A stretch of DNA of 64,000 nucleotides, from positions 6,655,013 through 6,719,012 of the forward strand of contig CM073324.1 of NCBI GenBank assembly GCA_037043015.1, read 5' to 3'. The first letter of the stretch is position 1. Each line of letters opens with the position of its first letter. Shown here piece by piece: positions 46,491-59,142 of the stretch. Under the pieces are notes generated by a model. It was given only the letters and a program-made list of their open reading frames with translations. It was not told the origin of the DNA and made no database searches. Origin of the DNA: Bryum argenteum. Its lineage: Eukaryota > Streptophyta > Bryopsida > Bryales > Bryaceae. The position numbers and the translations under genes are program-made.

Positions 46491-47910
46491 GGTCTCGACG
46501 TCAAATTATTAGCTCTTGCCGCTCATTCTTCACCCTTCTGTGCCATTCACCCTTTGTATTTACTTAAATATAGTTGAAGTTACTAGAATCACTGAAATTA
46601 TACTTAAAATTACTAAAAGCTTATGATTGAAATTATTTAAAATGGAGGTCATGTAAATATCATGATATTTCATCATTGGATTGCAAAACTACCCTTCATC
46701 TTCTCAATATCATGAAATGTGAAAAATCACATAATGAGTAAATATGAAGGTCGTCTAAACATCACGACATTTTTATTGGATTGCCAAACTCAGCCTAATA
46801 AGTTCCTTAAAACGCAATAAAAGTTTGAGAGCATGGTCATCTCACAACATTTCTAAGTGTCTTTTAAACATAAGAAGAGAAAATAGAACAAATAACTCCC
46901 ATCATTGTAGAACATCTATAATTCATTATTATTAACATGAAATCTTTTGCAGGCAACCTCAATATCCCACAATTAATTTAAAATTCGATTATGTCAAAAA
47001 GAAGCGTAAAATATTCTATTACCAATCTAAGTCAAATTCAACAACATTCATGGAAATCACCAAGGAATTCTAGGGTCTATGCCCCAAACCCACTTTTCTG
47101 AACCCTAAACCTCCCCAAACGTCTATAGGCCAAAATCAACTTCTCATTCAAAGTCTCATAAGTGTATTTCAAAGTCATTCATTCATTCAACCGTCAAGCA
47201 TACAATCTTGTAATAGACTTATTGTGCGTCAAATCAAGAAATCATGAGACTACATTGCGCGCCCAAAGATTTCCAACGCCATTCGAACCCAAACTTCAGT
47301 GAAAATAACACGACCTCAACTCCCATACAACAAACACAAAGCATGATTGTAAACCCCCAAAAGAAGAAGCTCCACACTTCCAGACAACCATATCTAAAAT
47401 CCATGAACAAACTTACATTGAATCTCCTTTTGGAAACTCAACCGTAAGACCTTGCTTAAAACTATCTATTCACTCCACCCACCAATATTCTATCAAACTC
47501 CACCTCACAGATCTTAAATTACATTGGCTCAAAGTTTCAAGTTTTTGCAAAAACAACATATCTTTTGTGGCCGATTTCGCCTTAAGAGAAAGTGAATTGT
47601 CAATACACAACACAACAAACTTGGTCCGAAAGACGACAAGCAAGAAGCTGCAAAAGGAGAATCATCCTGGTCTCCACATTAGGGTACGACACAAAATACA
47701 AGAATCCAGGAACACCCACCAAGTGCTGCAGCAGCAGCAGCAGCATCAAATCCTCCTACCACATGTGCTGCAATTCAAATTTTCCCATCAAATCCCCAGT
47801 TCACACTGCCATAAAATGCCCTTTTCTAAAATGCATGCACACAACACAAAAGGGGCTTTGGGGAGTTTCAATGTATGTGCATGCATGCTCATTATCTCAC
47901 TATTTGCAGC
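46491..47910. other. AT-rich spacer, no supported gene
   Basis: It contains a short (CAG)n run near 47728-47745 and open frames with Thr/Gln/Lys-rich, low-complexity translations. No domain or splice support was seen. Confidence 0.4.
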
Positions 47911-48195
47911 ATTGCATCTGGGCAAAAGAGCACGGTGACCGGTGCCCGTGGGGATCCTGCCAACCGTGGTCTTTTTGGCAGCCGACCTCACCATTGCATC
48001 TGGGCACAAGAGTGTGGTGACCGGTGCCCGCGGGGATCCTGCCAACCGTGGTCTTTTTGGCAGCCGACCTCACCATTGCATCTGGGCAAAAGAGTGTGGT
48101 GACCGGTGCCCGGGGGGATCTTGCCAACCGTGGTCTTTTTGGCAGCCGACCTCACCATTGCATCTGGGCACAAGAGTGTGGTGACCGGTGCCCGT
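47911..48195 (+). repeat. 82-bp tandem repeat, about 3.5 copies
   Basis: Units begin 'attgcatctgggca' at 47911, 47993, 48075 and 48157 and are nearly identical. Each is GC-rich, in contrast to the flanks. The period is not a multiple of three, so coding use is unlikely. Confidence 0.95.
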
Positions 48196-48342
48196 GGGAT
48201 CTTGTGGAGTTGGTAAGCGGATTTGGGGTGTGACCACGTTAACCAGGAGTGGTCAGGAGTTTGTTTTGTGGTGAGCGGTAGTCCCATGACCGTGCCTACC
48301 AGGTGTGAGGAATGTGTTTCGTCAGCGGTTGGAATGTATAGG

Positions 48343-48450
48343 GGGAGGCCCTTTTGAGAGGGGCTCCCGTGATGGGACCCGACAAGGAGGGCCGGGAGGC
48401 CCGACGAGGAGGATCCTCCCATCACGGGAGCCCTCTCAAAAGGGCCTCCC
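48343..48450. repeat. Long near-perfect hairpin (about 34-bp stem, 39-nt loop)
   Basis: The left arm 48343-48377 ('gggaggcccttttgagag...') is the reverse complement of 48417-48450 with one extra base. The stem is long enough to be a small-RNA source if transcribed, or it may be part of a foldback element. Confidence 0.9.
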
Positions 48451-48603
48451 AGCATCTCCCCACGTGCGGCCGGATGAAAAACAAATTGGATGAAAAGTGA
48501 GTTCGCCCTCTTGGCGGAAACCCTACCGCGACACTCTTCTGTCACAAGATTTGTCGGAGTGCTCAGAAAGTCTGCCCGAAAAAGAAAAAGAAAACCAAAA
48601 CAA

Positions 48604-48664
48604 GCCTCACAGGGAGCCTCACAGGGATGCCTCACAGGGATGCCTCACAGGGATCCCTGTGAGG
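48604..48664. repeat. 13-14-bp repeats ending in a perfect 22-bp palindrome
   Basis: 'gcctcacagggat' or 'gcctcacaggga' repeats four times, and the last copy joins its inverse to form CCTCACAGGGA-TCCCTGTGAGG (48643-48664). Confidence 0.9.
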
Positions 48665-48779
48665 TTATGGGAGGGACCTCACGGGTGTGAGGCTCCCTCA
48701 AATTCTATTGCATCCTTGCCCGTGGGTTTTTACGTTCGTTTATTGTCCGAAGAATCATCCATATGCTTTTTCATTTGAG

Positions 48780-50842
48780 TTTTAAGATTTAAAGTAGAGA
48801 AGATTGGAAAGAAGTAATTTATTATATTGTGTAAGGTAGGTAGTTTGTGAGTTTGTGACTTTACGATATGAGGATTGTGGGTTGGATCGGGCTACGGGAG
48901 GTGTTGTTGGAAGTGTGTATTCTCGTAGGGGTTCGGACAATTATCGGATCAATGATTGGGTTTACAGATCCCGTGATATTTAATTTCAAAGTATTTATGG
49001 TTTCGAAAATTACGTGAAATTATGAAAGATGACCTAATTTAGATCAAGTATTTATAGAAGAGGAACTCAATAGCACGGGGATTACGTAGTTCGGCGCCCT
49101 AAAAAAAAATTTGAAAAATATAAACATAGGCGTGACAAAACTATGCGAGGGCAGAAGTGGAAATGATTTATGAGGGTTTTACATGTGTGAAAAAAGAAAT
49201 CATATTGAGGAAGATTTAATCTTATATTTTTCACAAAGCAAACTCTTGGTAATTATAAAGTTGATACTCGTAGACTAATTTAGTAGTAACAAGCATTTTA
49301 CACTCTTTCAGAACTAGCGTCGCGAACATCAACTTATAAACAAGATTGAACTTAAAGAAATACCAATATAGACCAAAAGTGAAGGGAATCCTTATACAAG
49401 ACTCATAATGACATCCAAAACGTGATAACAAGAAAGTGGTATTGATAACTAGAATAGTAGGTTCAAATGGTGTTGAAAAGAGCGAATAATATCAACTTTC
49501 AACTCTTTATATATACTAGGCTAGATGAAGCTTCGGACTAAAATCCTAGAAGCTGCCAAGAAGATTCCTTGATACTTTAGAAGCTTCCAAAATCCACGAA
49601 GGTGAAGCTACCGAAGTAACATTTTAGAAAGAACCATGAAAGCTTCGAAAGCTTGAGAGGCTTTCAGAATCTAGGTAAGTGAAGCGGAAGCTCCCGGGTC
49701 TAAGAAGTGGTGCTTTCCGAATTTAGAGAATCTTTATGGAAAATTGGTAGCTTCGAGAATCTAATAGAAATTTCTTGAAAGTAGTGGAAGGTTCTAAGAC
49801 CTATTTAGAAACTTAGATTCACAGATTACACTTACTAAACAAACCCTAGAAAATCCTTAACAAGCAAAGTAATCATGGTATGGATAAAGTCCTCTTATGG
49901 CACGTGTGTGACAATAAGGCATGTTTCATATTTTGGTTTTAGGAAGTAAGGGCCCTACACTATGAACAAAAAGCCATGATTAAGAGAATTATTTTTGTGG
50001 TCATGGCTCTTGGCGAAGAGTTGTGACTATAATAAATAAAAAATGGATTTACAAGTGGCTTGATCCCTTTGTAGTGTAAAGTGGATTTGAACTGGGACAA
50101 GTTCTAGCTCAATTTTTTGATATAAATCCTCATCGTTCTTACTTATATCCTCTTATTTTTCTTCCTTTGTCCTTGCATAGTTGAATTCTATCTAATCAAT
50201 GATTTTTGAGCCTCATGGTCTCCTTAAATGTGACCTCAAATGAGATAAGGACCGAGAGGAGTACGACTACATCATGAGAAAACAATGCAAGAAGGGGATA
50301 ATGTGTGCAAGCATTGCAAGACTATAGAGGTCTGGGTGTAGGATTACATATAATTGGAATTGAGGCAAGTTGTTATGCGTACCTTTGAGTGATAGGCTAA
50401 CAATGGTGGTAATGACTATTGTGTAGGGAATATACCAACTCGTTATACACCCAAGCAAATTTTCCCCATTCAAGATCAAGGATGTTATTTTGCGTAAGAC
50501 ACTCATAATGGTGCTTGCACAATTACAAAGACAATTTTTCATGATTACAAAAAAAACTAGATGAAAATGGGACAATAATCAGATGAATGTTTGAGCTCAA
50601 CAACGGGTTAAATACCCTGGTCTGACAATATCAAAAATTACACTTTTGCTTGTCGAGCTACCATCCCCAACTCTAGACTGTGATTTTCAGTATTGCCCAC
50701 CTCACGGTGCGTAGTCATGTACATAAAGCACTACACTAAAAATTATGTTTAGTGTAGCCACACTATACAATTAGGGTTCGCTATATTTTTTTACTTTTTA
50801 TGATTTTATTGAGCAAATTACTGCATGTAGTACTCGAAGGAA
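48780..50842. other. AT-rich spacer, no gene seen
   Basis: No exon-like segment or bounded repeat was recognised. Short 'gaagcttc'-like motifs cluster at 49500-49800. Confidence 0.4.
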
Positions 50843-51162
50843 GGCAAACTTGTGAACATAGTTAGAAAATTCTTTGATAAAAAGTAAAAATTTACTATAC
50901 CAATTAGTGCCCAAAACCGCCCAAAGTACCTAAATCTAACACCGTGCATAGAATTTTCAACATCCTGGTTGATATCGATCCACCTTGATGTTTGGGACGT
51001 TTGGCAAACTTATGAACATAGTTAGTAAATTCTTTGATAAAAAGTAAAAATTTACTATACCAATTAGTGCCTAGAACCGCCGAAAGTACCTAAATTTACC
51101 ACCGTGCATAGAATTTTCAACATCTTGGTTGATATCGTTCCACCTTGGTGTTTGGGACGTTG
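50843..51162 (+). repeat. 160-bp tandem duplication upstream of the ethylene receptor
   Basis: Copies start at 50843 and 51003 ('ggcaaacttgtgaacatag' and 'ggcaaacttatgaacatag') and differ at only about a dozen positions. The second copy ends where the GC-rich receptor promoter begins. Confidence 0.95.
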
Positions 51163-51597
51163 ACCGGAGGAGAGGAATCTGGGTAGGCGGTGGTACACGG
51201 GGTTAGGGTACGGGGGGGGGGGGGAAGGGGAGCGCCTCGGGGGTCAGTGCGAGCAAGGATTGAATGAATGGGATGCGGGATGCCTTTTCAATGGAATGGC
51301 TGTGACGCCGGGTTCGCCGATCAAGACTTGCCCTCCCTCCCCTTCCCTCCGTGGGACCAGCACCAGACCAGACTCCCCTGCTCCGCCATAGCCAGCCAGC
51401 CCAGCCCAGCTAGCTATACACCGCACTAGAACCGCTCCCTCGCCTCTTTCCCCTTTCAGCAAGCTTGTTTGCTTCTGACACACTCCCTGCTCCGCGGAGC
51501 ACTCGTTGCATATTTGCACGTTCCTCTCTCCTCTCCTCTCCTCTGCCTGCACCTGTCTGTCTCTGCCTAGGGTTCATTCATCACCAACCAGCCAGCA

Positions 51598-51645
51598 ATG
51601 GTTGATGCGGATTGTAGGTGCGCGCGCGGTCATGGCTTCGGTTGA
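51598..51645 (+). promoter_or_regulatory. Upstream ORF (15 codons) in the ethylene receptor leader
   Basis: ATG at 51598 opens MVDADCRCARGHGFG and stops at 51643-51645. It lies in GC-rich, pyrimidine-patched leader sequence about 1 kb before the main ATG, upstream of a candidate leader intron. Confidence 0.45.
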
Positions 51646-51705
51646 TTCTCCATCACGGCGCCACGCCCTCTTATCATGAGGGCACACGCTCTCGATCTGG
51701 CGCCG

Positions 51706-52623
51706 GTAAGTCACCAATTTTCTTGAATGTTGGATTCCGACCGCTTGTAGAGTGAAAGATGCTCTTTCGGTGGAGATCACCTGTTAAGGAGAGGTGATCG
51801 CCGGTAGTGGAATCTTTCAGTTGCGTGGATGTCTGACGCTAGTAGTAGGGAAGGTTGCGAGGTTGTGAGGAATGAGGATAACCTAGACTGCGAGGTTTGA
51901 ATTTGTTTTACGTTGCGGTACTTCAGCTAGGGAGAAGGTTACGTTGCGAAAGGGCGGTTAGGGAAGATGTTGTCAACGATGCTTTTTATATGGCGTGTTG
52001 GAGAGAGAAAGCTTGTTGGAATTGGTTTGCGGACGTTAGTGTAACTTGTAGATATTGAGTTCAACGTAAGTCCCGAATTTATTGACATCGGCTCGTAGGT
52101 TTTAAACTCTGTCTTAGACGTGCTGTGTTTCGGTCGTGAGGTATTCTTTAGTAGCATGTCGTGTTTCTATTTACATGTGATTATTTTTTTCTACTTATGG
52201 TTGTCGTCTGTTTATGATTAGATAGATACATTGTTGTAAGTCACGTTGCAATACACTCCCTAGGGCCAGTGTGTTTTGTCCGTTTAGATTCGGATTGACG
52301 TTTTCTTGATTTTCAGATTTTTAGTTTTTCTGTTGCTTTAGGCATCAGTGCTGGATGAAATAAACGAATGGCGCAGCTCATATTTTTGGTGACTATCGTG
52401 CAGGAGACGGAGTTGTTGCTGTTGCATTTGGCATGGAAGCATTCCGGAGCCTCTTTATTGTACATATGTTAAAGCAGAGAATGCGAATTTCAGTTGCTCA
52501 GTGTACCCGAGACAATGCTCACGCTTTGCCAACTTCCGCCCTTGTTTGACTCTTGAACAGTCCTTGTGATTGGTTTAGCAGTTGCAGTCTTGTGTAATCA
52601 CCGAGCGTGAGGAAATTTGGCAG
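51706..52623 (+). other. Candidate 5'-leader intron of the ethylene receptor
   Basis: CCG|GTAAGT is a strong donor at 51706. Acceptors are available at TTGGCAG (52623, 2 bp before ATG) or TTGCAG (52586). Composition drops from GC-rich to T-rich at the donor. Confidence 0.5.
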
Positions 52624-52625
52624 CG

Positions 52626-55600
52626 ATGGAGGTGTGCAACTGCGTAGAGCCGCAATGGCCACCAGACGACCTCCTCATGCGGTACCAGTATATATCCGAT
52701 TTTTTCATCGCATTGGCTTATTTCTCTATTCCCCTGGAGCTTATCTATTTCGTGAAGAAGTCATCTATCTTTCCATACCGGTGGGTCCTTGTTCAGTTCG
52801 GAGCCTTCATCGTGCTCTGTGGAGCAACGCATCTCATATCGCTCTGGACTTTTAGTAGCCATTCTCGAACAGTGGCTGTAGTTCTCACGACAGCGAAAGT
52901 TCTCACTGCTGTTGTTTCCTGTGCCACGGCCCTTATGCTTGTGCACATCATTCCGGACCTACTTAGTGTAAAGACGCGAGAGTTGTTCTTAAAGAAAAAG
53001 GCTGCGGAGCTTGATCGTGAGATGGGGTTGATACGCACTCAAGAGCTTACAGGTCGTCATGTTCGGATGTTGACTCACGAGATTCGAAGTACACTGGATC
53101 GGCACACAATATTGAACACGACTCTCATTGAGCTGGGCAAGACTCTTCAACTTGAAGACTGTACTCTGTGGATGCCAACTCTGGACGGTCAAGAGTTAGA
53201 ATTTAAAAATGCTCTTCGAGCTGATCCACTCAATGTTCGAGTTTCTATAACGCATCCTACTGTCAAGCAAGTGTTTAGTAGTCCCCGTGCAGTGATAATT
53301 TCTCCAAACAGCCCAGTTTGCGTTACTCGAATCCGATGTGGGAAGTACATGACTGGAGATGTGGTGGGAGTCCGAGTACCACTTCTTGACGATTTTACGA
53401 ACTACCACTATGACGCTGGGACTCGTCCCTATGCCTTGATGGTGTTGATGCTGCCTGCAGACAGTGCACGGAGGTGGCATGTCCATGAGTTGGAGCTCGT
53501 TGAAGTGGTAGCTGATCAGGTAACCGAAATACCATCAGCTCACTACCGCTTTAGTTTCACGGAGATACTACCTGATTGACCTCAATGCGTTTCAATAATT
53601 ATGCGAAGATGCTCGTTGTTGAATTTAGTTTGTGAAAAAAGTGTTCTTAGAATAGACAATACCAACTCATGAATGCAGGTTGCTGTGGCTCTATCGCACG
53701 CAACAATACTGGAGGAATCGATGCTTGCTCGAGATCTTTTGATGGAACAAAACGTAGCATTGGAACATGCTCGACAGGAAGCAGAAACAGCCATTAGAGC
53801 TCGCAACGACTTTCTTGCTGTCATGAACCATGAGATGCGCACTCCTATGCATGCAATCATTGCGCTTTCTTCTCTTTTGCAAGAGACCGATTTAACCACT
53901 GAGCAGCGGTCTATGGTGGAGACTGTACTGAAAAGTAGCAATCTCCTGGCCACGCTTATAAATGACGTGCTTGACCTTTCTCGGCTTGAGGATGGAAGTT
54001 TGGAACTTGACAGTCGCACGTTCAATCTTCCCGATGTTTTCAAAGAGGTAATTTTCGACGATGTCCTAGGTTCGATTGATTGATTGATTGCGAAGAGGTT
54101 TAAATAGGTTATCCACTTGCAGGTTGAAGTATTTCGCAGTTATCATGCTCGTTATTGTTGGGAGGTTTAAGTGAAGCATACGTTTGGGTGGTCAAACCTT
54201 GCACCTTAAACCGGTTGAAGGGGATGTTCTTTATATCTAGTTGTCCTTAAAAGCTTGTAATACTTACAGGATAGTCTTGGATTTTTTGCAAGTTGACACT
54301 AGAATCTGGAGGGGCGATTGTGGGTGGGCATTTTAGGATAGCTAGCGATCATGTCTGATGGAAGTCCAAAGTAGTCGTGAAATACTGCACTAGTAGTGAA
54401 GCCTATAATGAAACAGCTAGTTGCTGCCATGATGATACGTTATGTCCTTGACGAGCAATGACCTGACTGGTTCGACACGTCGCTTCTGCTTTTCCAGGTT
54501 CTGAACCTCGTCAAGCCAATAGCATCTGTGAAGAGGCTTCAAGTTAACTTGACGATGGGGCCTGATATTCCTGATACTGCAGTTGGAGATGATAAGCGGT
54601 TATTGCAGACTGCCCTAAATGTAGTTGGAAATGCCGTCAAGTTTACAAAGGAGGGTCATGTGAACGTTATTGTGGGCATGGAAAGACCCGAATACCCGCG
54701 TGACCCCCGTCAGCCAGATTTTCGACCCACAACTGGAGAGCATCACTTTTTTCTAAGAGTCCAGGTACTTCGCCTTCCTGGCCTGGTCTGTGACATTACC
54801 TTCCCAGCTACCTTCTCAGCCTCGAATCTTACCATCATATCAATGCACCTCCCAATCTGGAAATCTTTCAAACTTAATCTGAGATTAGTAACTAGTTCAT
54901 ACCACAGTAATTTCATCCTGATCCAGAATTTTATGGATCATGTCTAGACTCGTTTACCTTTTGAGCTGTTGGAAGACACCTTAATTCCAATTCAAAGGCT
55001 GCGTGGGATGTTCAGACATAGAAATTTTCTCTCTTCGCCTTACGGGATTAATAGGCAAATAGGTGAAATGGTTTCACATATGCCCAGGAAATTTCAGTTT
55101 TCATCTTTTATGAGGAATTCTTCTTTGACTTTATTTGACATCTTTAGAGCTTCCCAAATTGTTGCGTATCAATTTGGACTCATAAATGATGAAAGGATGC
55201 TGAGTTAGGAGAGACCTGTCTTTGACATCTTCACGAGTTGTACATGTGAAGCCTTCTTTCGAGCTCAGAAACGAGTTTTCAGGGTCTGGGAAACTCAATC
55301 TTATTATATTCTATTCGTGAAAAGATAGCCAGAAGAATGCGTATGTGTATACGTCCCTGCACAGCAAGACGAGCTTGGGACTTTTCAACTGGTTCGTAGT
55401 CTTGTACCTCGTTGACATGGTTGTCTCTTTTTCAGGTACGGGATACTGGTTTAGGTCTCAACCCTCAAGATATCCCTATGCTTTTCAACAAGTTCGTACA
55501 GGCTGATTCCACCACTACTAGGAATTATGGAGGGACAGGCCTCGGATTAGCTATCTGCAAAAGGTATTGTGCTCACTGTCGTTGTATGTGGAAAGTCTTG

Positions 55601-56519
55601 CTTTTATGCTTGTGAACTCTGAATGCACGTTCGCCAAAGCCATGCAATGTGACTGATTGTATGAACGGCCTTGATGGGTTGTAACTACACATCATTCTGA
55701 CAAGATTGGCGTGGTGGAACAGATTTGTTAACCTCATGGATGGTCATATATGGATCGATAGCGAAGGTGTTGGAAAAGGATCGATTGTTACTTTTATAGT
55801 AAAACTTAGTCGCCAAGCCGAATCGCCAAGCCACCATTCCATTCAGATTCCACCCACCTCTCAGTCAGGCGGCAGTCAATCTCGCATAGACTTTTCAGGT
55901 GTTAAAGTCTTAGTCACAGATGATAATGGGTGAGCTCCCACGCACTCTACCTTCTCCAGTCTTTGGTCATCTCCTCAGGATCTGTCATATTTTGTTGGAC
56001 TGCTCTCTCAGGAGGAGTTTATCCTCTGTACCCATAGCTGGGTGAACTTAGAGAAACTTTGGATGAACTGTACGCCAACCTCTTTCCTTGCATGTGTAAA
56101 CGACTAAAGCTAGATTCGTTTGGATTTTGAACAGCGTGAACAGAATGGTAACACGAGGATTGCTGATGCGATTAGGGTGTGAAGTGACGGTGGCTTCATC
56201 GGGAAGGGAATGTCTGCAGATAATTTTGCAACGAAACCAGCTCTTCAATGTGCTCCTGCTTGACGTGTGCATGCCAGATATGGATGGATACGAAGTAGCA
56301 ATTCAAATCCAGCAAAGATTAGGACGTCGTGACCGGCCTCTGCTTGTTGCTCTAACAGCCAACACCGATAGGCAGACTCACGACAAGTGTCTCCGCGTAG
56401 GAATGGACAAAGTGGTTACAAAGCCCGTGTCATTAGAAATGTTGCGGTCAGTGTTCACTGAGCTTCTGGGACGCGGCCCTGGATCTGACCATCATTCCAC
56501 CCCTAGATTATTACAGTAG
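52626..56519 (+). CDS. ETR1: Ethylene receptor, subfamily I, hybrid histidine kinase
   Basis: Exons 52626..53519, 53679..54047, 54498..54764, 55436..55563, 55723..55929 and 56135..56519 give 749 aa with all phases matching; Arabidopsis ETR1 is 738 aa. [11 protein letters not shown] is the correct start, with Cys4 and Cys6 for the dimer disulphide. Three membrane helices follow (about 23-43, 53-75, 87-115), with Cys65 and His69 at the copper/ethylene site. A GAF domain spans about 158-300. The kinase is complete: [10 protein letters not shown] with His349, N box [19 protein letters not shown], and GGTGLGLA. The receiver is intact: [18 protein letters not shown] with Asp665, and TKP with Lys718. 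The receptor should sit in the ER membrane and signal through CTR1-type kinases. The symbol reflects similarity and not a one-to-one orthology claim. Confidence 0.96.
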
Positions 56520-57026
56520 ATAGTTGTTGAGTCCGTTACACATTGTCCCTATCCTATCGAGAGAGGAGGCTGGAAGGGCAGTATGTAAGGCAAAACAGAG
56601 CAGAATTCTTTTGAGCAGGAAAGAAACAGCCTATTAGAAGAAGAATTGTAATAGTTTTGAACAACAGGTATACCACGGAGGTCGCGGGGGATGAATGACG
56701 ACGACGGTTGTTCTCTTATCAGATTGCTGCTGCACGACAATAGAGCTCGAGACAAGAAAGGGGTATGTACAGTACTCTATTCTCATTCAGTTTGCAGATG
56801 GCTCTACCTCGGTCGGGTTTCCTCTTTAGTCGTCCCGTAGTGATTGACAACTGAGATTAATAACGCAAATGCAGTGGCGCTTCACTTATGCAAGTGCCCT
56901 CCCCCCATGTGAATCTACTCCCTTATCAGAATTATATAGCATTTTGAACCATTTCCGAGCTCGTCTTTCGTGCGCATCCTTCGTTTGCCATGCACTGTTC
57001 GGCGTCTCCATCTTCTGCAGTGATCG

Positions 57027-57090
57027 ATGGCGTGCATAGCTTCTGCCATGGTGTCCCTCGACATGACTTCCGCTGGCTCCAATCTCTCAG
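57027..57090 (+). other. Possible orphan first exon of a plastid-targeted protein
   Basis: ATG at 57027 encodes MACIASAMVSLDMTSAGSNLS, a typical chloroplast transit start, and ends at TCTCAG|GTTTCC in phase 1. A TATA-like 'ttatatag' lies about 95 bp upstream. I could not find a convincing following exon before 58.4 kb, so it may be a remnant. Confidence 0.3.
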
Positions 57091-58346
57091 GTTTCCTTTC
57101 GTTCCACTTGAATTCATGAATTGACCAAAGTATATCAACAAGAGTATGCCCTTTTCTTACGGTTGATTGGGGTTGTGTTGAATGCTCAGCGGGTTTTTTG
57201 ATGCTGAATTGCAGTTTTTGAGCACGATGAACTTAACATTCAACATTGAGAAAGTTCCCAATGAGAGCTATCCAATGTTCACTTTGAAATTCTTCTTGAA
57301 TTCGCCTTAGTCTCAGCGACTTATGGGATTAGGAAATCTTCAGTTATTTTGATACTAGATGTGCCTGCGGACATATCCAATCTCTGCAATGTTACCCCTC
57401 TGACCTAAGTAATCGCACTCCTACCAGAGCAGTCAATATCACCTATTCTCCATTGTTTTACTTATATAAAAGCTTTTTTTCTCCAAAGACATCATGAGAA
57501 ACAAAGACGCCAAGTCTTCCCCTAATTATGTGCACTGTGGCCAGGAGACATAGACAATCAAATACGGTCAAAACACATAGATATGAGAAAGATGCTTCAT
57601 GTTCTGATACCCTCGGGAGATGCTCCAAGTATCAACTTCCAATACAGGTACAGTATGTGTGTGATTGCTTTCAGAATACAACTTTAGGAGTAGGTAGGAA
57701 TAATGTTCTATTTGAAACCATCAATCAGCTATTTGAACTTTATTTAGTGAATTCAGGAGTTCAGCCCATGTATTATCACGACACATGGCGATTTGAACAG
57801 TAGTGCCCAAAGGTGGCCAAAAGGTTCCATGCATGCGTATTGATAGCTGCAAACTTTCTAAAAATGGGTTGTATATCTTTCTGAAAATATTCTGGCTAAT
57901 CTCCATTCTTTATCAAATGAATGGGTACTGTTTTTGCATTTATGCATTCTTACTGAGGTGACGCCATAGCCATTGGAATATTTTGTAGAAAAGGTGAAGT
58001 GTGATAATTAGTAAACAATACTCTAGCACCTTGTTAGTACATTTGAGAAGAGCAGTAATGGCTATTTGTAGGACCATTTTTTTAGAGATAGAAGCATGGT
58101 GAGGGTTGAACTTAAAAAGAACAAGTTTGATGTTTTTTGCAGTAGACCTATATCTACAAAAATGAAAATATTCATATTAAACTCAATAAAACAATGCTAA
58201 GTAAAGCATTGTGGAACCTTTCATTTCCATATTACAATTTAAACTTTTCAAATGGGAAGGCACATATTCCACAGTATAGAATACAACCACTTCAATTTAT
58301 TAAAAAATTACCAAGGCATCGAATGTATGATAAGAAGGCAAGTTGC
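57091..58346. other. Spacer, no supported gene
   Basis: A 91-codon frame at 57528-57803 has no motif and weak context. AT content rises steadily toward the BRF1 promoter. Confidence 0.4.
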
Positions 58347-58447
58347 GGTAGTTGGTCCATTGGTCTACACATGTAAACCTTCTCGGTAGTTGGTCAATCT
58401 ATGTAAACCCTCTCGGTAGTTGGTGTATCCAAAAATCACTATATAAA
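58347..58447 (+). promoter_or_regulatory. Probable BRF1 core promoter with repeated element and TATA box
   Basis: 'ctcggtagttggt' or 'gcggtagttggt' occurs three times between 58347 and 58425. It is followed by TATATAAA at 58440-58447. About 25-30 bp later comes a pyrimidine-rich 'ccaatctctcactt', a plausible initiator. Confidence 0.5.
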
Positions 58448-58518
58448 CCCTTCTCGCTTCCCAATCTCTCACTTATTTTTATCTTCCATTGCTTTGTGCT
58501 TGGAGCTCACTTGTGCAG

Positions 58519-59137
58519 GTAGTTTGTTTCCCATTTTTTGTTCGTCTTGTCTTGTCTTGTCTTACTTACATAGTTTGTGATAATTGTTCATCCCTTACTA
58601 ATTAAAATATGCAACAACGATGTCATCTTTATTTATTCCATTCTGTTCCTCGGCTCATTATTCTACTTTACATAGAACTCTAATTGTTGTATTGTTCTCC
58701 GCTTCATGATTTGGTTTCAATCCTTTGCTTGTGTAAAGCGCTACATTAGATCGAGAGCAAGTGGTATCTTTTGACTACAAATTTCGAAAAGCTCCTTGCT
58801 TTTTGGTACTTTTCTTGTTCACATGGTTAATACAATATTCTGATCTAATTTACTTCATGCTTTTACTTCATATTTTCAAGAGTCACAACAACATGGGGCA
58901 AAATTTTACTTACTAGTGTCACTTGGCAGAGACAAATAGTAAATAACATCAAGTATCATTTATTAATCAACCGAACACCATAAAAGAGCTAGTCATAAAT
59001 TTCTAGTAGTTGCTTCTAACTAGCTTGAAGTTTCAAGTTCCATCCCTTGCCATGAAGTTTTAAAAAAAGACATGCCCCTTACTTATGTGCGCCCGAAAAG
59101 AATATACTAAAGTTGGGGTTTAGGGTTTGGGGTGCAG
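58519..59137 (+). other. Inferred 5'-leader intron of BRF1
   Basis: TGTGCAG|GTAGTT after a ~50-nt leader could join to GGGTGCAG|CAACAATGG. The BRF1 pseudogene retains the downstream part of this sequence. Confidence 0.45.
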
Positions 59138-59142
59138 CAACA

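Noticed and set aside
47592-48635. Proteins of 120-215 codons on both strands
   Set aside because: They run through the 82-bp array, whose period shifts the frame, and through the hairpin. The translations have no domain.
51244-51552. Minus-strand 102-codon ORF
   Set aside because: It is GC-rich promoter and leader sequence of the ethylene receptor, without a recognisable domain.
57528-57803. 91-codon plus-strand protein
   Set aside because: No motif, no promoter or splice context, and composition like the surrounding spacer.
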